Assembly (NCBI GenBank): GCA_963920575.1 | Contig: OY986970.1 | Span: forward strand, 19,909,274 to 19,973,273 | DNA: 64,000 bases | Direction of reading: 5' to 3' | Source: Narthecium ossifragum | Lineage: Eukaryota > Streptophyta > Magnoliopsida > Dioscoreales > Nartheciaceae | In this document: positions 21,628-34,087 of the stretch, in pieces | Layout of the letters: every line of letters starts with the position of its first letter | How positions within the stretch are numbered: position 1 is the stretch's first letter | Position numbers and translations under genes: made by a program | The notes under the pieces: generated by a model | What the model saw: the letters and a program-made list of their open reading frames with translations, nothing else | Told to the model about the DNA's origin: nothing | The model's database searches: none

Positions 21628-23832
21628 TGTAAGGGCCTAAGTGTAAAACTTCCTGGCTTTTATGTAAATTGATGGACTTTCCCGTAATAAGGTGGTTTTG
21701 CAGGGGGTTTTCTACAAAATCCCCACCTAGCCACACTACCTCTCTTCTTCTCTCCTGATATATTTTCTCTCACTTCATTCTCATCTCACAGCCAGATCCG
21801 AGGGGAGAGAGAGAGAGGCAAGGAGAGAAGGGGGAAGGGAGAGAGAGTGGGTGGAGGAGGTGGAGATCGCCGGCGCCGGAGTTAGAGAGGGCGAGATCAA
21901 CCGCGAGGGAGAGAGATCGTGAGAGAGGGAGCTGGAGAGGGAGGAAGAGGAGCAGAGAGGGTGAGATCGGGCAGCAGGGGCGATGGAGCTCGCCGGGGAG
22001 TGAACGTTCAGTGCGGCACTCCATCGGAGTTCTTCCCAATCTCATCCAACGTGAACTTCTATCTTCTCCCTCCTTCAATTCCGAGTTTTTGGTGGGTTTT
22101 TCGACGTGTTTTGGGGTTTTCGTGGGTTTCTCCAGCAATGGGTCGCCGGAGACGATGTCGGAGTTGACGCCGCTCCTCTTTCGGGCGACTGCAGTGTTGG
22201 GAAGGGGCTGGTGGTGAACCCCGACACCGTCCTCTCTTTGTCCCTGGAGTTTCCCAAGTTGGAAAACTTTGTTTTCGTCCCTCCCGACCATGGATTCCGG
22301 CGAAGATCCGGCCGACCATTCTCTAGCCGTGGCCGCGCGACCTTCTTGGGAATCTTGTGCTAGGGACAACACACGGGTTCCTCTTCTTCCGTGGTGGTTT
22401 ACCTGGTGCTTTAGCCCCTTGCTAATGGAGATCCGACGCAGCTTCGGCGTGAGCTCCGGTGATCTTCTCGGGGAGGAAGCCGACGCTGTGCACGGTGCAC
22501 GTTAGCGTGTCGTCTGCCTGGTGCACTGGTCAGTGCCTTGTGCACTCGGTGCATGTTAGTTGTATGCTAACGTGCCACCAAAGCCTCTTGACACCTGTTT
22601 TCGCTGGTTTTCACGTCGTTTCGACCGGCTTTTCAAGATCGATCTGATGCTAGTAGTTTTAATTTCTTTATGGCTCTAACGGATCGTAATCTCGATTATC
22701 GTGTTTTAGGCGATCGTTTGAGCGACGGTCAGGGGTCGGAGCAGGACGTGGACCCCCGGACATAAGGAGCGCATTGATTGTTCTTTTGAGGTAGGAGTTA
22801 CCTCATAATAGGATTTGTGTGTATGCAATGTTTTGATATGTATGATATATGATGTGTTGTGTTTATGTTATGCTATTGCTCTGGTTGGTAATGTGGTGCC
22901 TTGCTGGGCTTTATGTGATGCTTAGACCAGTGGGTTGGCCGAGCCTAGCACTGGGTCTTTGATGCTAGAGTGATCTATGATATGATGTATATATATCTTG
23001 ATGATCTCTGTTGGACTTGTTGAGTCTATTTTCTTGCTTGGTGATGCTATGATGACATGATGGATTGGTTGAGCCCGTTATACATTAATTGCCATGTTAT
23101 GATCTGAGGATTTGATCTGATTTGAGGATTTGTCTTGAGGATCTGTCTTGAGATTGTGTTGGCTATACTAGTATACTGAGGCCTATATATAGTCTATAGG
23201 GGTACGGGTGAGCGTTGACGGCCGGACGCGGTGCTATACATGTAAGACTGCCCAGACTAGCCAGACCATACTAGGATCAGTATATTAGGATAGGTTGGTG
23301 TACACCAGTGTCCTAGAGTGTGTCAGTTGACTCCTACTGGGCTTTCGAGCTCATTTTCCTTAGGTTTGTTTTTGTGCAGGAGGTAGGCCCGAGACCAGTA
23401 CACTCCAAGGAGGTGGTCCGCAGTGACAAGGCGTCTTTTTGTGTTTATTAATTGAGAGTTAACTTTGTAGGAGGTGGAGAGTTGTGGGTTGTTTCCCAAA
23501 TTTATTTTGTACTCTACCTTAACTCTCAATTTGTGTAGTTGATCCTTGTATATGTTGGAATTTGGGAAATTTGTATATTGTAGTCTCGTGGCCTGATTAT
23601 ATTGTAATTGGAAGATTATACACTCCTATGTACATGAATGAATGAAAGAATATGTGAATGAATGAAATTGTGATAAATGTTGTAAATTATGATGAATTAC
23701 CACAGGATGTGTGAATTTTGTAACTATTGACAGGTTGTAATAGTGATCTCACGTGCCCGTGCCCAACGGTCATGTAAAATATTTTGTAGAAATTTTGGGA
23801 TATTTTGTAATTAATTGGGGCGGGGCGTGACA
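21628..23832 (+). mobile_element. Element E: solo LTR of the Tekay-type C family
   Basis: 2205 bp from TGTAAGGGCC to GGCGTGACA, aligning along its length with the C 3' LTR but clearly diverged. It interrupts B between gag and protease. The flanking five bases are CGATC on the left and GGTCA on the right, so no intact target duplication is visible. Confidence 0.82.
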
Positions 23833-24818
23833 GGTCAATCTGATATCTGCTGATGAGGACGAATATGTCAAGGTGGAGGAGAAGATTAACGTTGTAGAAG
23901 AAGCATAGAAGAGGGGTATCTCTACTGAGTGATTGCTACAACAGCTATATGAAGATGGTAACCCAGCAGTGGGACCAGGCGGCCAGGAAAGTGGTCGATA
24001 CAACTACCTGTGAGTTTATGGTGATGTAAGGGTCAAGCGATTGGTCAAGAAGACCGAGGTCGTCGCCCAAATCATTTCCCCCGCACCAACAGCAATTGTC
24101 CCAACTGATTGAGGCAATGCAGAGGAACCAATGGTAGAAGATGTTGAATGGGTAGAAATAGAAGTTCCCATCAATGTTCACGAGGAACCGGCGAGAAGGA
24201 ACATCTCCTAGAAGAAACTTCTAATGGAGTTATATAAGGCAGGCAACCCAGCTGTAAGCACTCAGGCAAGCCTAGTGGTAAGTTCGACTATCTAGTCTGC
24301 TATGGCGACCCGCTCGCAAAGAATGGGTTCCCAAAGGCGACATAGCAAAATATGTTCAGCAGGCCGACAATGCACCGATCATTCCAACTGGTTGGGATGT
24401 GGACGCAACAAAGGTTCAGCGAGACCAAAAGGGAGTTGATGAACAATGGTCGTCATGGGATGGACAAGGAAGCCCGGAAGTTATCCAGGTTGTGGCACAA
24501 TCCAAAGGAAAGGCAGTTCAAGATCGGCCTGGGTCATCGGCCAAGGTGCAGAATGAAGATCATCGTTCAAAGGGCAAGGTTGTGTTTGATCATCTACCAA
24601 AAGCCATGACGCGCCATCTTCGACCTTTGCACATTAAGGTCGAGATCAACGGTGTTCCCGTCACTCGGGTTCTGATCGATACAGGGGCAACAGTTAATGT
24701 CATCCTGGCCAAAATGATGAAGAAATTAGGCAATACCGATAGGGATCTGATTCCCAAGGATATAACACTAACAGGTTTCAATGGGGTCCCGACTCCCGCA
24801 AAAAGGATTCTACTCTTA

Positions 24819-25971
24819 GGCCACGTTTGGTAGCACTTTAAATCCAGGAACGGGAATGGGAATTCCTTAAAATAAGGAATTCAGAGTGTTTGGTTGCACT
24901 CTTCATCTAGGAACCGGAATTGAAGTTCCTGTGTTTGAGGGAACATTGGATTCCTGAATTTGATATGGGAATCCAAAGTTTCCTCAAACACAGGAACTCT
25001 CATTTCATGGAATGTACATGAATATCCTTCATTTTTGTTTGATTAAACTGATCAAATGGCTAAGATCAATCTTAAAAATAATCCTATTTCTTTCTTTTAT
25101 TTATTAATAATCTTATTTCTTTCTTTTATTTATTAATAATATTTCAAATAATATTAATAATCTTATTTCTTTCTCTTATTTATTAATAATATTTCAAAAA
25201 ATATTAATAATCTTATTTATGTCTCTTATTTATTAATAATTTCTCAAATAATATTAATAATAATATTTCTTTATCTTATTTATTAATAATATTTCAAATA
25301 ATATTAATAATATTATTTCTCCCTTATTTATTAATAATATTTCAAATAATACTAATAATCTTATTTCTTTCTCTTATTTATTAATAATATTTCAAATAAT
25401 ATTAATAATATTATTTCTCTCTTATTTATTAATAACATTTCAGATAATATTAATAATATTATTTCTTAATCTTATTTATTAATAATATTCCAAATAATAT
25501 TATTTCAATATTATTTATTAATAATATTTCAAATAATATTAATAATCTTATTTCTTTCTCTTATTTATTAATAATATTTTCAAATAATAATATTATTATT
25601 ATTTCTCTCTTATTTATTAATAATATTTTAAATAATATTAATAATCTTATTTCTTTCTCTTATTTATTAATAATAATTCAAATAATAATCTTATTTCTTT
25701 CGCTCATTATTAATAGTGTTTCATCCAAATAAGTCATGGTAATGCAAATACATATACATACATAAATATATTCATAAATCTATGCTATTAGAGCCAGGGG
25801 TATTTTGGTCTTTAATTTGTATTCCCATTCCAGTTCCCATGTTTATTATGTATACCAAACATTTGTAAGTTTCGTTCCCATTCCAGTTCCTTGACGTACC
25901 AAACAATCACAATTCCATTTCAGTTCCCGTTCCCATTCCCATTCCAATTCCCATGGCAACCAAATGTGGCC
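24819..25971. mobile_element. Element F: Harbinger/Tourist-type transposon with internal tandem array
   Basis: 1153 bp with terminal inverted repeats GGCCACGTTTGGTAGC / GGCCACATTTGGTTGC (two mismatches) and the 3-bp duplication TTA at 24816-24818 and 25972-25974. The ends carry short ATTCCCATTCCAGTTCC direct repeats. The middle (25080-25725) is a tandem array of a unit of about 50 bp. No transposase is encoded, so it is non-autonomous. Confidence 0.85.
25080..25725. repeat. About 50-bp tandem array inside element F
   Basis: Roughly a dozen diverged copies of an AT-rich unit built from TTATTTCTTTCTCTTATTTA and TTAATAATATTTCAAATAAT. Copy number was not measured exactly. It lies wholly between the terminal repeats of F. 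Confidence 0.8.
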
Positions 25972-26351
25972 TTAGATGTCAAAGTGGGAAGTATGATGAG
26001 GACGACAGCGTTCTTTGTCATGGACTCAACGACCAGTTACAATGTTTTATTTGGTTGAGATTGGATTTACGGCAGCCAGTGTGTTCCATCTTCCCTACAT
26101 CAATGTTTATCTTTATGGAATGCTGAAGGAAATGTGGAGTCCATTATGGCCGATAACATGCCATATAGTGTTGACACTCATGTTGTCAAGGCATCCTTTT
26201 ATGATTGCAATTATGGCCCATTGCAGTTCATTCAAATTGATGATACTCTGACGGTGGTGTCAGAGAATGTGACGGAGCTATTTGATACTGGAAGACCAAC
26301 TTCAATGGTCTTTGTACCAAGAGTTGGTCGATCATCGACCTCCAATTTAAA

Positions 26352-29300
26352 GTGATGAATACAAAACATGAGAAAGACTGGGTCGCTGTAACGGCCTTGA
26401 AAGCCAAATTAATGGCTTATCAGGTAGAAGCGTTCATGGCACAGAACATGAGCGATTTGGATTGTTTAAAGGAGATTCCTCAAGAGGATGAAGAGAAAGT
26501 TCCGTATGGTAAACGTGGAAATATGCAAGCTCAAGATCCTTTGGAAGAAGTCAATATCGGCGATGGAGAGGAACATCGGCCAACTTTCATCAGCAAACTT
26601 CTCGATCAAGATGTAAGGTATGAACTCATCACCATTTTACGTTCATATAAAGATTGCTTTGCTTGGGACTATAAGGAAATGCCTGGCTTAGATAGAAACA
26701 TTGTCGAGCATGAACTTCCTACTCGACCAAATTTTAAGTCATATAAGCAAACGCCAAGGCGTTTTGCTTCTAATGTAGTCCCAGAGGTTAAAAAAGAAAT
26801 TGAACGGTTGCTAAATGCCAATTTTATTAGAACGGCCAGATATGTAGAATAACTTTCAAATATAGTGCCAGTTATGAAGAAAAATGGTAAACTTAAAGTC
26901 TACATAGACTTTAGGAATTTGAATTTGGCAACACCAAAGAATAAGTATCCTATGCCTTCAGTAGACAATTTGATCGATTCAACTGCTGGACATAAAATGT
27001 ATTCTTTTATGGACGGATATTCAGGATACAACCAAATATATATCGCCAAGAAAGACGTCCATAAAACGACATTTTGATACCCAGGGGCAATCGTTAGCTA
27101 TGAATGGATTGTTATGCCTTTTGGGTTAAAAAATGTTGGTGCTACTTATCAGCGAACGATGAACATGATCTTTCATGATATGATCGGTCAGTTTATCGAA
27201 GTTTGTTATTAAATCGCAGTGGTGGCTGATCATTTTTCTCAGTTACTCAAGACATTTGAACGAATGAGAGAATACCAATTAAAATTAAATCCCTTAAAAT
27301 GTGCTTTTGGGGTGCAAGCACGAAACTTTCTTGGTTTTCTCGTTCATCAACGTGGCATTGAACTTGATCAAAATAAAGCAAAATCTATTATTGATGCCAG
27401 TCCTCCAAGAACTAAGAAAGAACTGCAAAAGTTCCTCGGTCAAGTGAACTTTTTAAGAAGATTTATTTCTAACTATGCAGGAAAGACGCAAGAGTTCTCA
27501 TCACTCTTACGATTGAAGAATGAAGACGACTTAGTCTGGGAAGAGTGGCATCAGCAAGCATTTGAATGATTGAAGACTTATTTAGCAACACCACCAGTTA
27601 TGGCGTCACCAAGGGTAAATGATCCTATGAAACTTTACATCGATGCTGCAGACCGACCAATAGGAGGTATCTTGGTGCAAGATGACAAGGATAGCATTGA
27701 GAAAGCAGTGTATTATCTAAGTAGACAATTATTGCCTTATGAACAAAGGTACTCGGCTATCGAAAAGTTATGTTTGGCCTTGTATTTTATGTGTAGTAAG
27801 TTGAGAGTTTATTTGAAACCTGTAACTGTTTACTTGATATCGAAGTACAATGTAATGAAATTTTTGTTCCCTCAACCAATTTTACACCAAAGAATTGGTT
27901 ATTGGGTATTAACTTTAGCTGAGTTTGACATTCAATTTGTCTCTGAAAAGGCTATTAAAGCCAAGCATTGGCCGATTTTTTGGCCAATCATCCTTGTATA
28001 GATGTACCAAAGGAATTAGAGCGAGAGATTAGTATCGTATCGATCACCCCATGGACGATGTACTTTAATGGTTCTAAAACTGTCAATGTCACTTGCCTGG
28101 GAATAACGATCTTATCACCTATTGGTCGCCAATATAACTTTGCATATACACTAGAGCGATTATGCACCAATAGTCAGGCCAAGTATGAAGCATTGATCAT
28201 CGGCCTAGAGATATTATTGGATTTACGAGTGACTAACGTGCAAATCAACGGTGATTCGCAATTGGTGATAAATCACATTCTTGGCCATTATAAGTGTCAG
28301 AGCGATATACTAATTCCATTTCATCAAATCGCTCTTCAATTATTAAATCGATTTCACGATTTTGAATTAGTTTTTGTACCAAGGTTGCAGAACGATAAGA
28401 CAAATACTCTATCTCAAATAGCCTCTGGCTATAAGGTGTTAAAACACTTGGGGGGCATGGCCGATTTTAATTACGGTACAATTCAATTTGCTGTAGAGCG
28501 ATCTCATCGCTCAATAGAGATCGATCAATTAAGTGATCAACAAGATTGGCGTACTCCGATCGTCAACTTTTTGCAAACCCCATCACTTAAGACTAGTCGT
28601 AAAATTCGCCTTAAAATGATACATTATTTTCTACAAAATGACGTCTTGTATAAACGTCGCTCAGATGGGATTTTGTTAAGATGTTTAAGTCCTGATGAAG
28701 CTAAAATAACAATGGGCAAGATACATAATGGTGTCTGTGGTGCACATCAATCTGGCATAAAAATGCGCTGGCTAATAATGCGCAGTGGCTATTATTGGCC
28801 GCGCATGGGGGAGGAATGTGCCAGATATGCAAAAGGATGTGAAGCATGTCAAAGGCATGGCCCATTACAACAAGCACCAGCTAGCGAGTTGTCGATCATT
28901 ATAAAGGCTTGGGCATTTAGATGTTGGACGATAGACATTATTGGTAAGATTCATCCACTATCGTCCATGTTAAACAAGTTTGTAATTGTGGCGACATACT
29001 ATTTTACCAAATGGGTAGAGGCTATCCCATTAAAAACAGTGTCTGATGATCAAGTAATAAACTTTATTTGGGAAAATATTATATGTAGATTTGGCATTCC
29101 ACAAACAATAGTGTCTGATCAAGGGACAATGTAAGTGCTAGGGTTAAGAATTTTTTGGCCGAGTATAAAATTAACATGACCAATTCTACACCATATTATG
29201 CCCAGTCTAATGGACAAGCTGAGGCGTCCAATAAAACAATTAAATCGATTATAAGGAAGATGATGGACGATAACCCAAGACAGTGGCATGAAGGATTATT

Positions 29301-29787
29301 GAGAGCATTATGGGCACCTAGAACTACGCCTAAGTCCAGTACTAAGGTCACGCCTTACCAATTGGTATATGGTCAGGAGGCAATTTTACCTGCTGAGATA
29401 AATGTTCTATCACCCAGAGTTTTAGAACAAGATCGCTTAACTGGTGAAGAATACCAAGAGGCATTAATGTATAATCTTTTAGAGCTCGATGAGCAACGAG
29501 TTGTTGCCTTAAAAAACATTGAGACACAAAAATTGAAAGTGGCCGATATTTATAACAAAAAAGTAGTGTCAAAAGGCTTTCAAGAAGGAGACTTAGTGTG
29601 GAAGACAATCTTGCCTATCGATCGGAACGACCCCAAATATGGGAAATGGTCACCTAATTGGGAAGGACCATATTTGGTCGATCAAGTATTACCAAATAGG
29701 TCATATCAACTAAGGAATATCGACGGTGGATTACATCGATCAATGATAAATGGTCGATACCTTAAAAAATACTACCCATCGATGTAA
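26352..29787 (+). pseudogene. B pol: reverse transcriptase, RNase H, second RNase H, integrase
   Basis: 26352-27569 is reverse transcriptase (KLKVYIDFRNLN, MDGYSGYNQI, MPFGLKN), with stops at 26850-26852, 27075-27077, about 27210 and 27567-27569. The catalytic YxDD motif is ruined (reads CY-stop-IA at about 27205-27215). 27570-27965 is RNase H (LYIDAADRPIGG). After a frame change near 27965 comes the additional archaeal-type RNase H (WTMYFNGSKT, AKYEALIIGLE), diagnostic of Tat. Integrase follows: zinc-binding HxxC region, WTIDIIGKI, IVSDQG, then a break at 29132-29155, and NGQAEASNKTI up to the stop at 29785-29787. All activities are lost. Confidence 0.9.
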
Positions 29788-29842
29788 AACAAAAACGTCC
29801 TTATAATGGACGATAGCAATTAATAGAAATGTATGTTACAAA

Positions 29843-30487
29843 TTATGGCCTCCTAGAAAGATTTTGAGATATACGAGCGATGTTGTCTCTGATTTCTTTG
29901 CGCCGATACTTGTTCTTGACCAAGTCGGCATTAAGCTCCATTAGGCGATCTTTGGAAGAATTAGCTTCGAGTGTGTTAAACTCTTCAATGTGTTTTCTGC
30001 TCTCCTCAGCCTTCCGCGCACTCTCTCTTACCAGATATTTCCTTTGAGTTTTCAGTTGAAGGATTTGAGCCTCTAACTCTTTAATTTGATCTTCAACTTT
30101 TGAAATATCTGATTCTTTCTCGCCAATCGCACTCAAGTTGGTCGAAAGATCTTCAGTATTCTTGTCGACCATGTTGCATAGAAGTGTTCGTCATTCTCGG
30201 CGTTCCCCAACAAGAATGATTTCGTTGGTAAGGTCTTTCCTTTCAGCATCCAAATTTTCGATGTTCAATTTCAAGCTTTGGATGGTGTCCATCTCTCTGG
30301 ACGATAGACCTAACACTTCTTGGTCGATAGTCAGTAACACATTCATCGTTCGATCAAGGTTATCATAATCTTCATTTGTAAGATCTTCTTCTGGCTGCTT
30401 ATCCAGAATGATCATACAATCGAGCGAAGCTCTTCTGATTTCATGGTGTTGACCTTGTTGAGGGATATCAGGATCAACATCTACTCT
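29843..30487 (-). pseudogene. Antisense coiled-coil frame of element B, 3' part
   Basis: On the strand opposite to pol, a frame of about 215 codons ends 56 bp from the pol stop, so the two face each other. It has one internal stop at 30191-30193. The predicted protein is highly charged with heptad-like Leu/Ile spacing (DQIKELEAQILQLKTQRKYL; LNIENLDAERKDL), suggesting a coiled coil. It is cut at 30487 by CACTA element G and continues in frame at 39809. Antisense frames downstream of pol are known from Grande and some other Tat elements; their role is not established. Confidence 0.65.
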
Positions 30488-30501
30488 CACTAGAACAGAG
30501 T

Positions 30502-30960
30502 TGGCCTATGCCAGCGGCCATAACCGCTGGTATAGACACCAAAGGGCTACTGCTATAGGCTATAACAACGGCCACAAACCGTTGGCTCAGTCGGCGCTGG
30601 CATAGGCTTTACGTGCGGTTTCGACGACCGCTGGTAACAAAAATCGACCGTTGTTATAGCATTGATTATACCAGCGGCTCTGTTAACCGCTGCTATAGGT
30701 AGAACAAAACCGCAGGTAAAAAGCCTTCACACAGAATCGAATATGACCAAGAAAACGCTGTTATAGCGGTAATTAGTGGTTGGCGTTGGGTGTCTAGGCC
30801 AGCAATTTTGAAACTGCTGCTATAGGGTTAAAAAATCCGTGGGTGTATGGTCTTTAAGCATGACCAAATATGGCCAACAAAATGTTGGGAAAGCAGTAAA
30901 GTGGCCGTTGGCATTAGTGGTCTAGGCGAGCAATGCTGAAACCGCTGCTATAGGGCGCGT
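30502..30960. repeat. Left subterminal repeats of G
   Basis: Many direct and inverted copies of CCGCTGGTATAG / CCAGCGG / CCGCTGCTATAGG spaced 20-60 bp apart. In studied CACTA elements such repeats bind the TnpA-type protein. Confidence 0.75.
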
Positions 30961-31544
30961 AAACTCATGGGTATATGGTCGTAAAGAATGATAAAATATG
31001 AGAAAAGAATGCTGGTTAAATACCAAAAAAATGTTGGCTTTGGCTGCATATGCCGGTGCATATGTGATCAATGCTTATTTTGTGGGCTCTAGCTGCTTAT
31101 TTTGTAGGCTTTCAAACCAATAACATTATCTCAACCATCTACAAATTTCCAAATATACATATTTCCAAATAATTAACAAGTACTTAAAATCATGATTATA
31201 TGAAATATAAGATTGCCAAGTATAAAATATCCAAAAAGATACAAAATAAGCATTCAATTTACAACAATATAAAATACCTACTGCTAAATTAAAGAGTTAA
31301 TCATATCAATCTTCAGTAAGTGCTCAAATACCTCGGGCACCTACATGAGCAATACAAAATAAGTATCACCACAAAATAAATATATAATTGCAATAAAGTT
31401 CAATCTTTAAAATCTACAGTTTATGTATGTACTAGGTGGAGGCAGGATCATGACTCGATATTGAGGGGCGTAAGTTTAGCTATGTACTAGCTAAATCATG
31501 TAACTATGCAACATATAATACAAACAATTAATGTTGACAATATA

Positions 31545-31790
31545 TAGAAGGGATTTTTGCATTCCGGTACCATGCATTTTCCCAGGAATGCACTTTGATA
31601 CCACCAAGTTTTGGATTTGCAATTTGATGACACCATATTACAATACCAGAGCAAAGTGATCCAAGCTCCCCAACGGCGTTATGTGGACTGACAGTAAACT
31701 GGCCACGTGATACGCACGTGACTACCATCAGCCCACATAGCCACGTGTCATGCCATCTTCTATTACACGTGTCTTTCAATAGTGAAAATA
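31545..31790. repeat. Fragment of the G-box-rich repeat found upstream of the WOX gene
   Basis: Begins TTTTTGCATTCCGGTACCATGCA, matching the left terminal repeat at 55682. It then runs into a stretch matching, in inverted order, 56460-56640. CACGTG occurs at 31704, 31715, 31742 and 31766. The far end of this copy could not be placed. Confidence 0.6.
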
Positions 31791-31954
31791 AAAACCAAGT
31801 GCGTCTCCTCTCACACGCTCATCCCCGCTCCTCACCGGAGCTCGGCATCAGTGACGCCCTCCAAGCTGCCGCCCGCGGCCCTCCCTACCATGCAGCCTCA
31901 CCGTCATGAGCATGATCGAGCTGACGGACTGAGCCGCGGGCACGCTTGCTCATG

Positions 31955-32060
31955 GGGAGGAGCTCGACGAGGTCAGCGTCATGGGGAGGAGCTCGACAGG
32001 GGAGGAGCTTGACGAGGTCACCGTCATGGGGAGGAGCTCGACAGGGGCTCACCATCCGCC
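31955..32060. repeat. GGGGAGGAGCTCGAC minisatellite
   Basis: Short tandem copies of a unit containing CATGGGGAGGAGCTCGACGA. GC-rich, inside element G, no recognised protein. Confidence 0.6.
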
Positions 32061-32259
32061 GCCTCCTTGCCATCTCTAACTTGAAAGACATGCATGAAGA
32101 CATCCGCCGCCTCCTTATCACAATCAGCATGGTAGTTTGGCTAGACTGGCATGTGGTCACACTTATCGATCCAGCCCCGTACCACTACCTCAGCCTCCCG
32201 GAAACACGTGAACTAGCAACCAACGCCTCGCGAACCAACAGGCAGTCCCAAAGGTAGTG

Positions 32260-33239
32260 TACCAGTGACTGACACCCCAAGTAGAAGACCGACACTCACC
32301 CAGTCGTACGCCCTCACATCCCACTAAGGGTCCGATTACACGTTCACCAAACTATAACTTACGACAAACGGCTAGGTGTTTAACCATCCGTGATGCATGT
32401 GCCACTACCTCATTCTCTTCGGTCGGCCACCACGACTGGTCTAGCCCTAACGAAGTGAACTACGATCTGCTATTCAAGGTTTTTCGCAGCCGAGCATACC
32501 TTCACGCAAGTCTCATACCGAGGGAAGAACGTAGCCTAGCACATCATCACCAAGAACACACTAGTCCGGACGGTCACACATCTCTAGACCCCTAGCCACA
32601 AGACAAGAGTAAGCACCTGACCCCCACGGCCACTTAACAAAAGACAACAACCAACCGGGCGAACCCGCACACAGCAAACAGATCATACATAGAACATAAC
32701 AAACAACCACACAAATCCTAGTATAGAACTATGAAAATCTAGCTCAATTCAAGAATACAAATACTTCCGAAATAAATCACCGTATTAATAATTAAGAGCC
32801 ACAAACATTAAATCTCCTCTCAAATCTCGGCAAAACCAACAGATTTAATGAAAGACAACAATGAAATTTTTTCTCCATAAACTGTCTCCAACTCATAAAA
32901 GAAACGACAATCAACTAATATTCATACTGCAATAAGACCAAAACGTGTAAAACAAACTAAATCATCAGCAGACAGCCATCAAGATCCAGTCTTTGACTCC
33001 AAGTTCAACAATACAATTCAATTGCGCGACAACCATGTATAAACCTGACATTCCTAGCATGTATGCACAAATCACATAAATAATCGATCAATCAATAAAA
33101 TGATCAATTTAATCTCATTACACATACATACAAAAAATCATCATATACATAACATAACATGTCATAAATAAGCTTGTAATGGCTCAACTAGCCCAACAAG
33201 CTCTAGCACAAAAAATACATTATCATGGCATACCATAGC
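32260..33239 (-). repeat. Tekay-type leader and adjoining internal sequence, minus strand
   Basis: 32544-32876 matches in reverse the C leader at 16988-17325. The remainder on either side is non-coding and probably belongs to the same insertion, whose LTR lies to the right at 34088-35222. The right side runs into the assembly gap. Confidence 0.6.
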
Positions 33240-33439
33240 NNNNNNNNNNNNNNNNNNNNNNNNNNNNNNNNNNNNNNNNNNNNNNNNNNNNNNNNNNNNN
33301 NNNNNNNNNNNNNNNNNNNNNNNNNNNNNNNNNNNNNNNNNNNNNNNNNNNNNNNNNNNNNNNNNNNNNNNNNNNNNNNNNNNNNNNNNNNNNNNNNNNN
33401 NNNNNNNNNNNNNNNNNNNNNNNNNNNNNNNNNNNNNNN
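33240..33439. other. Assembly gap (200 N)
   Basis: Exactly 200 undetermined bases, probably a placeholder length. Frames drawn across it have no meaning. Confidence 0.99.
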
Positions 33440-34087
33440 CGACTGCCTCGGCCCAAGGATGGAGGTGGCGCTCGGCGGCCGGATCTGGCCAGGAAACGGT
33501 CGGAGGAGGGTCGCAGTGGATAGAGGGTGTCAGATCTGGAGTTAGGTGGTGCAGGGGACGTCGGGGGTGACTGCGTGTCGGTGGAGTGGAGAGACGTCGA
33601 GGGTGGCCGCGCGTTGGTGGAGTGGAGAGGGGGAGGGGGTCGATGGAGTGGAGAGACATCGGGGGTGGTCGCACGTCGATGGAGTGGAGAGGGGGGAGGG
33701 GGGTTGCCGTGGGTAGCCGTAGCTTCACCAAAGAAGGAGGAAAGGAGTGAGTTGCGGCCCTTGTGAGGTAGCTCAGGAGGAAGGAGGAGAAGGCGGGTGG
33801 ACCGGTAGAGGAATGTAGAGAGAGAGAGTCAGAGAGGAGGAGATGGATTTAAACGGGTCAATTTGACCCGGATCCAACCCGATCCGACCCGACCCGTTTA
33901 ATAAACGGGTTAGACGGGTCGGGTCGGGTTGACCCATTTATAAATGGGTCGGGTTCGGGTTAATAAAGCTGACATTAAACGGGTCGGGTTCGGGTTCAGC
34001 CTTTATTAAACGGGTCAATACCCGACCCGACCCGTTTAATACAAAGTAAATTATAATATCCGTGGCATAGGCACGGGCATTTACTAG
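33440..34087 (+). mobile_element. 3' part of a Helitron
   Basis: The right end has a short hairpin CCGTG...CACGG at 34060-34076, followed by GCATTTACTAG at 34077-34087 with a T next to it: the CTRR-plus-T end of Helitrons. At 34088 the interrupted Tekay-type LTR resumes exactly. Inside are a GC-rich minisatellite of GTGGAGTGGAGAGA units (33575-33700) and a block of GGGTCGGGTT words and their complements (33850-34040). The 5' end is not seen and may lie in or left of the gap. No Rep/helicase gene is visible. Confidence 0.65.

Larger units (their letters stand above)
23833..26351 (+). pseudogene. B protease region, interrupted by element F
   Basis: The first ~500 bp are full of stops. From 24399 an open frame leads to the retropepsin site VLIDTGATVNVI (about 24670-24710) and the flap-like LTGFNG. 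The frame is cut at 24818 by element F and continues at 25975 with no frame change once F and one TTA are discounted. A stop near 26054 and a frame change near 26352 follow. Aspartic protease that in related elements matures gag-pol; inactive here. Confidence 0.82.

Noticed and set aside
24352..24609. 85-codon frame at the start of the B protease region
   Set aside because: It overlaps the real protease frame (24399-24833) in another phase and has no family features.
33162..33731. 189-codon minus-strand frame with a Pro-rich end
   Set aside because: It spans 200 undetermined bases, and its readable part is a minisatellite.
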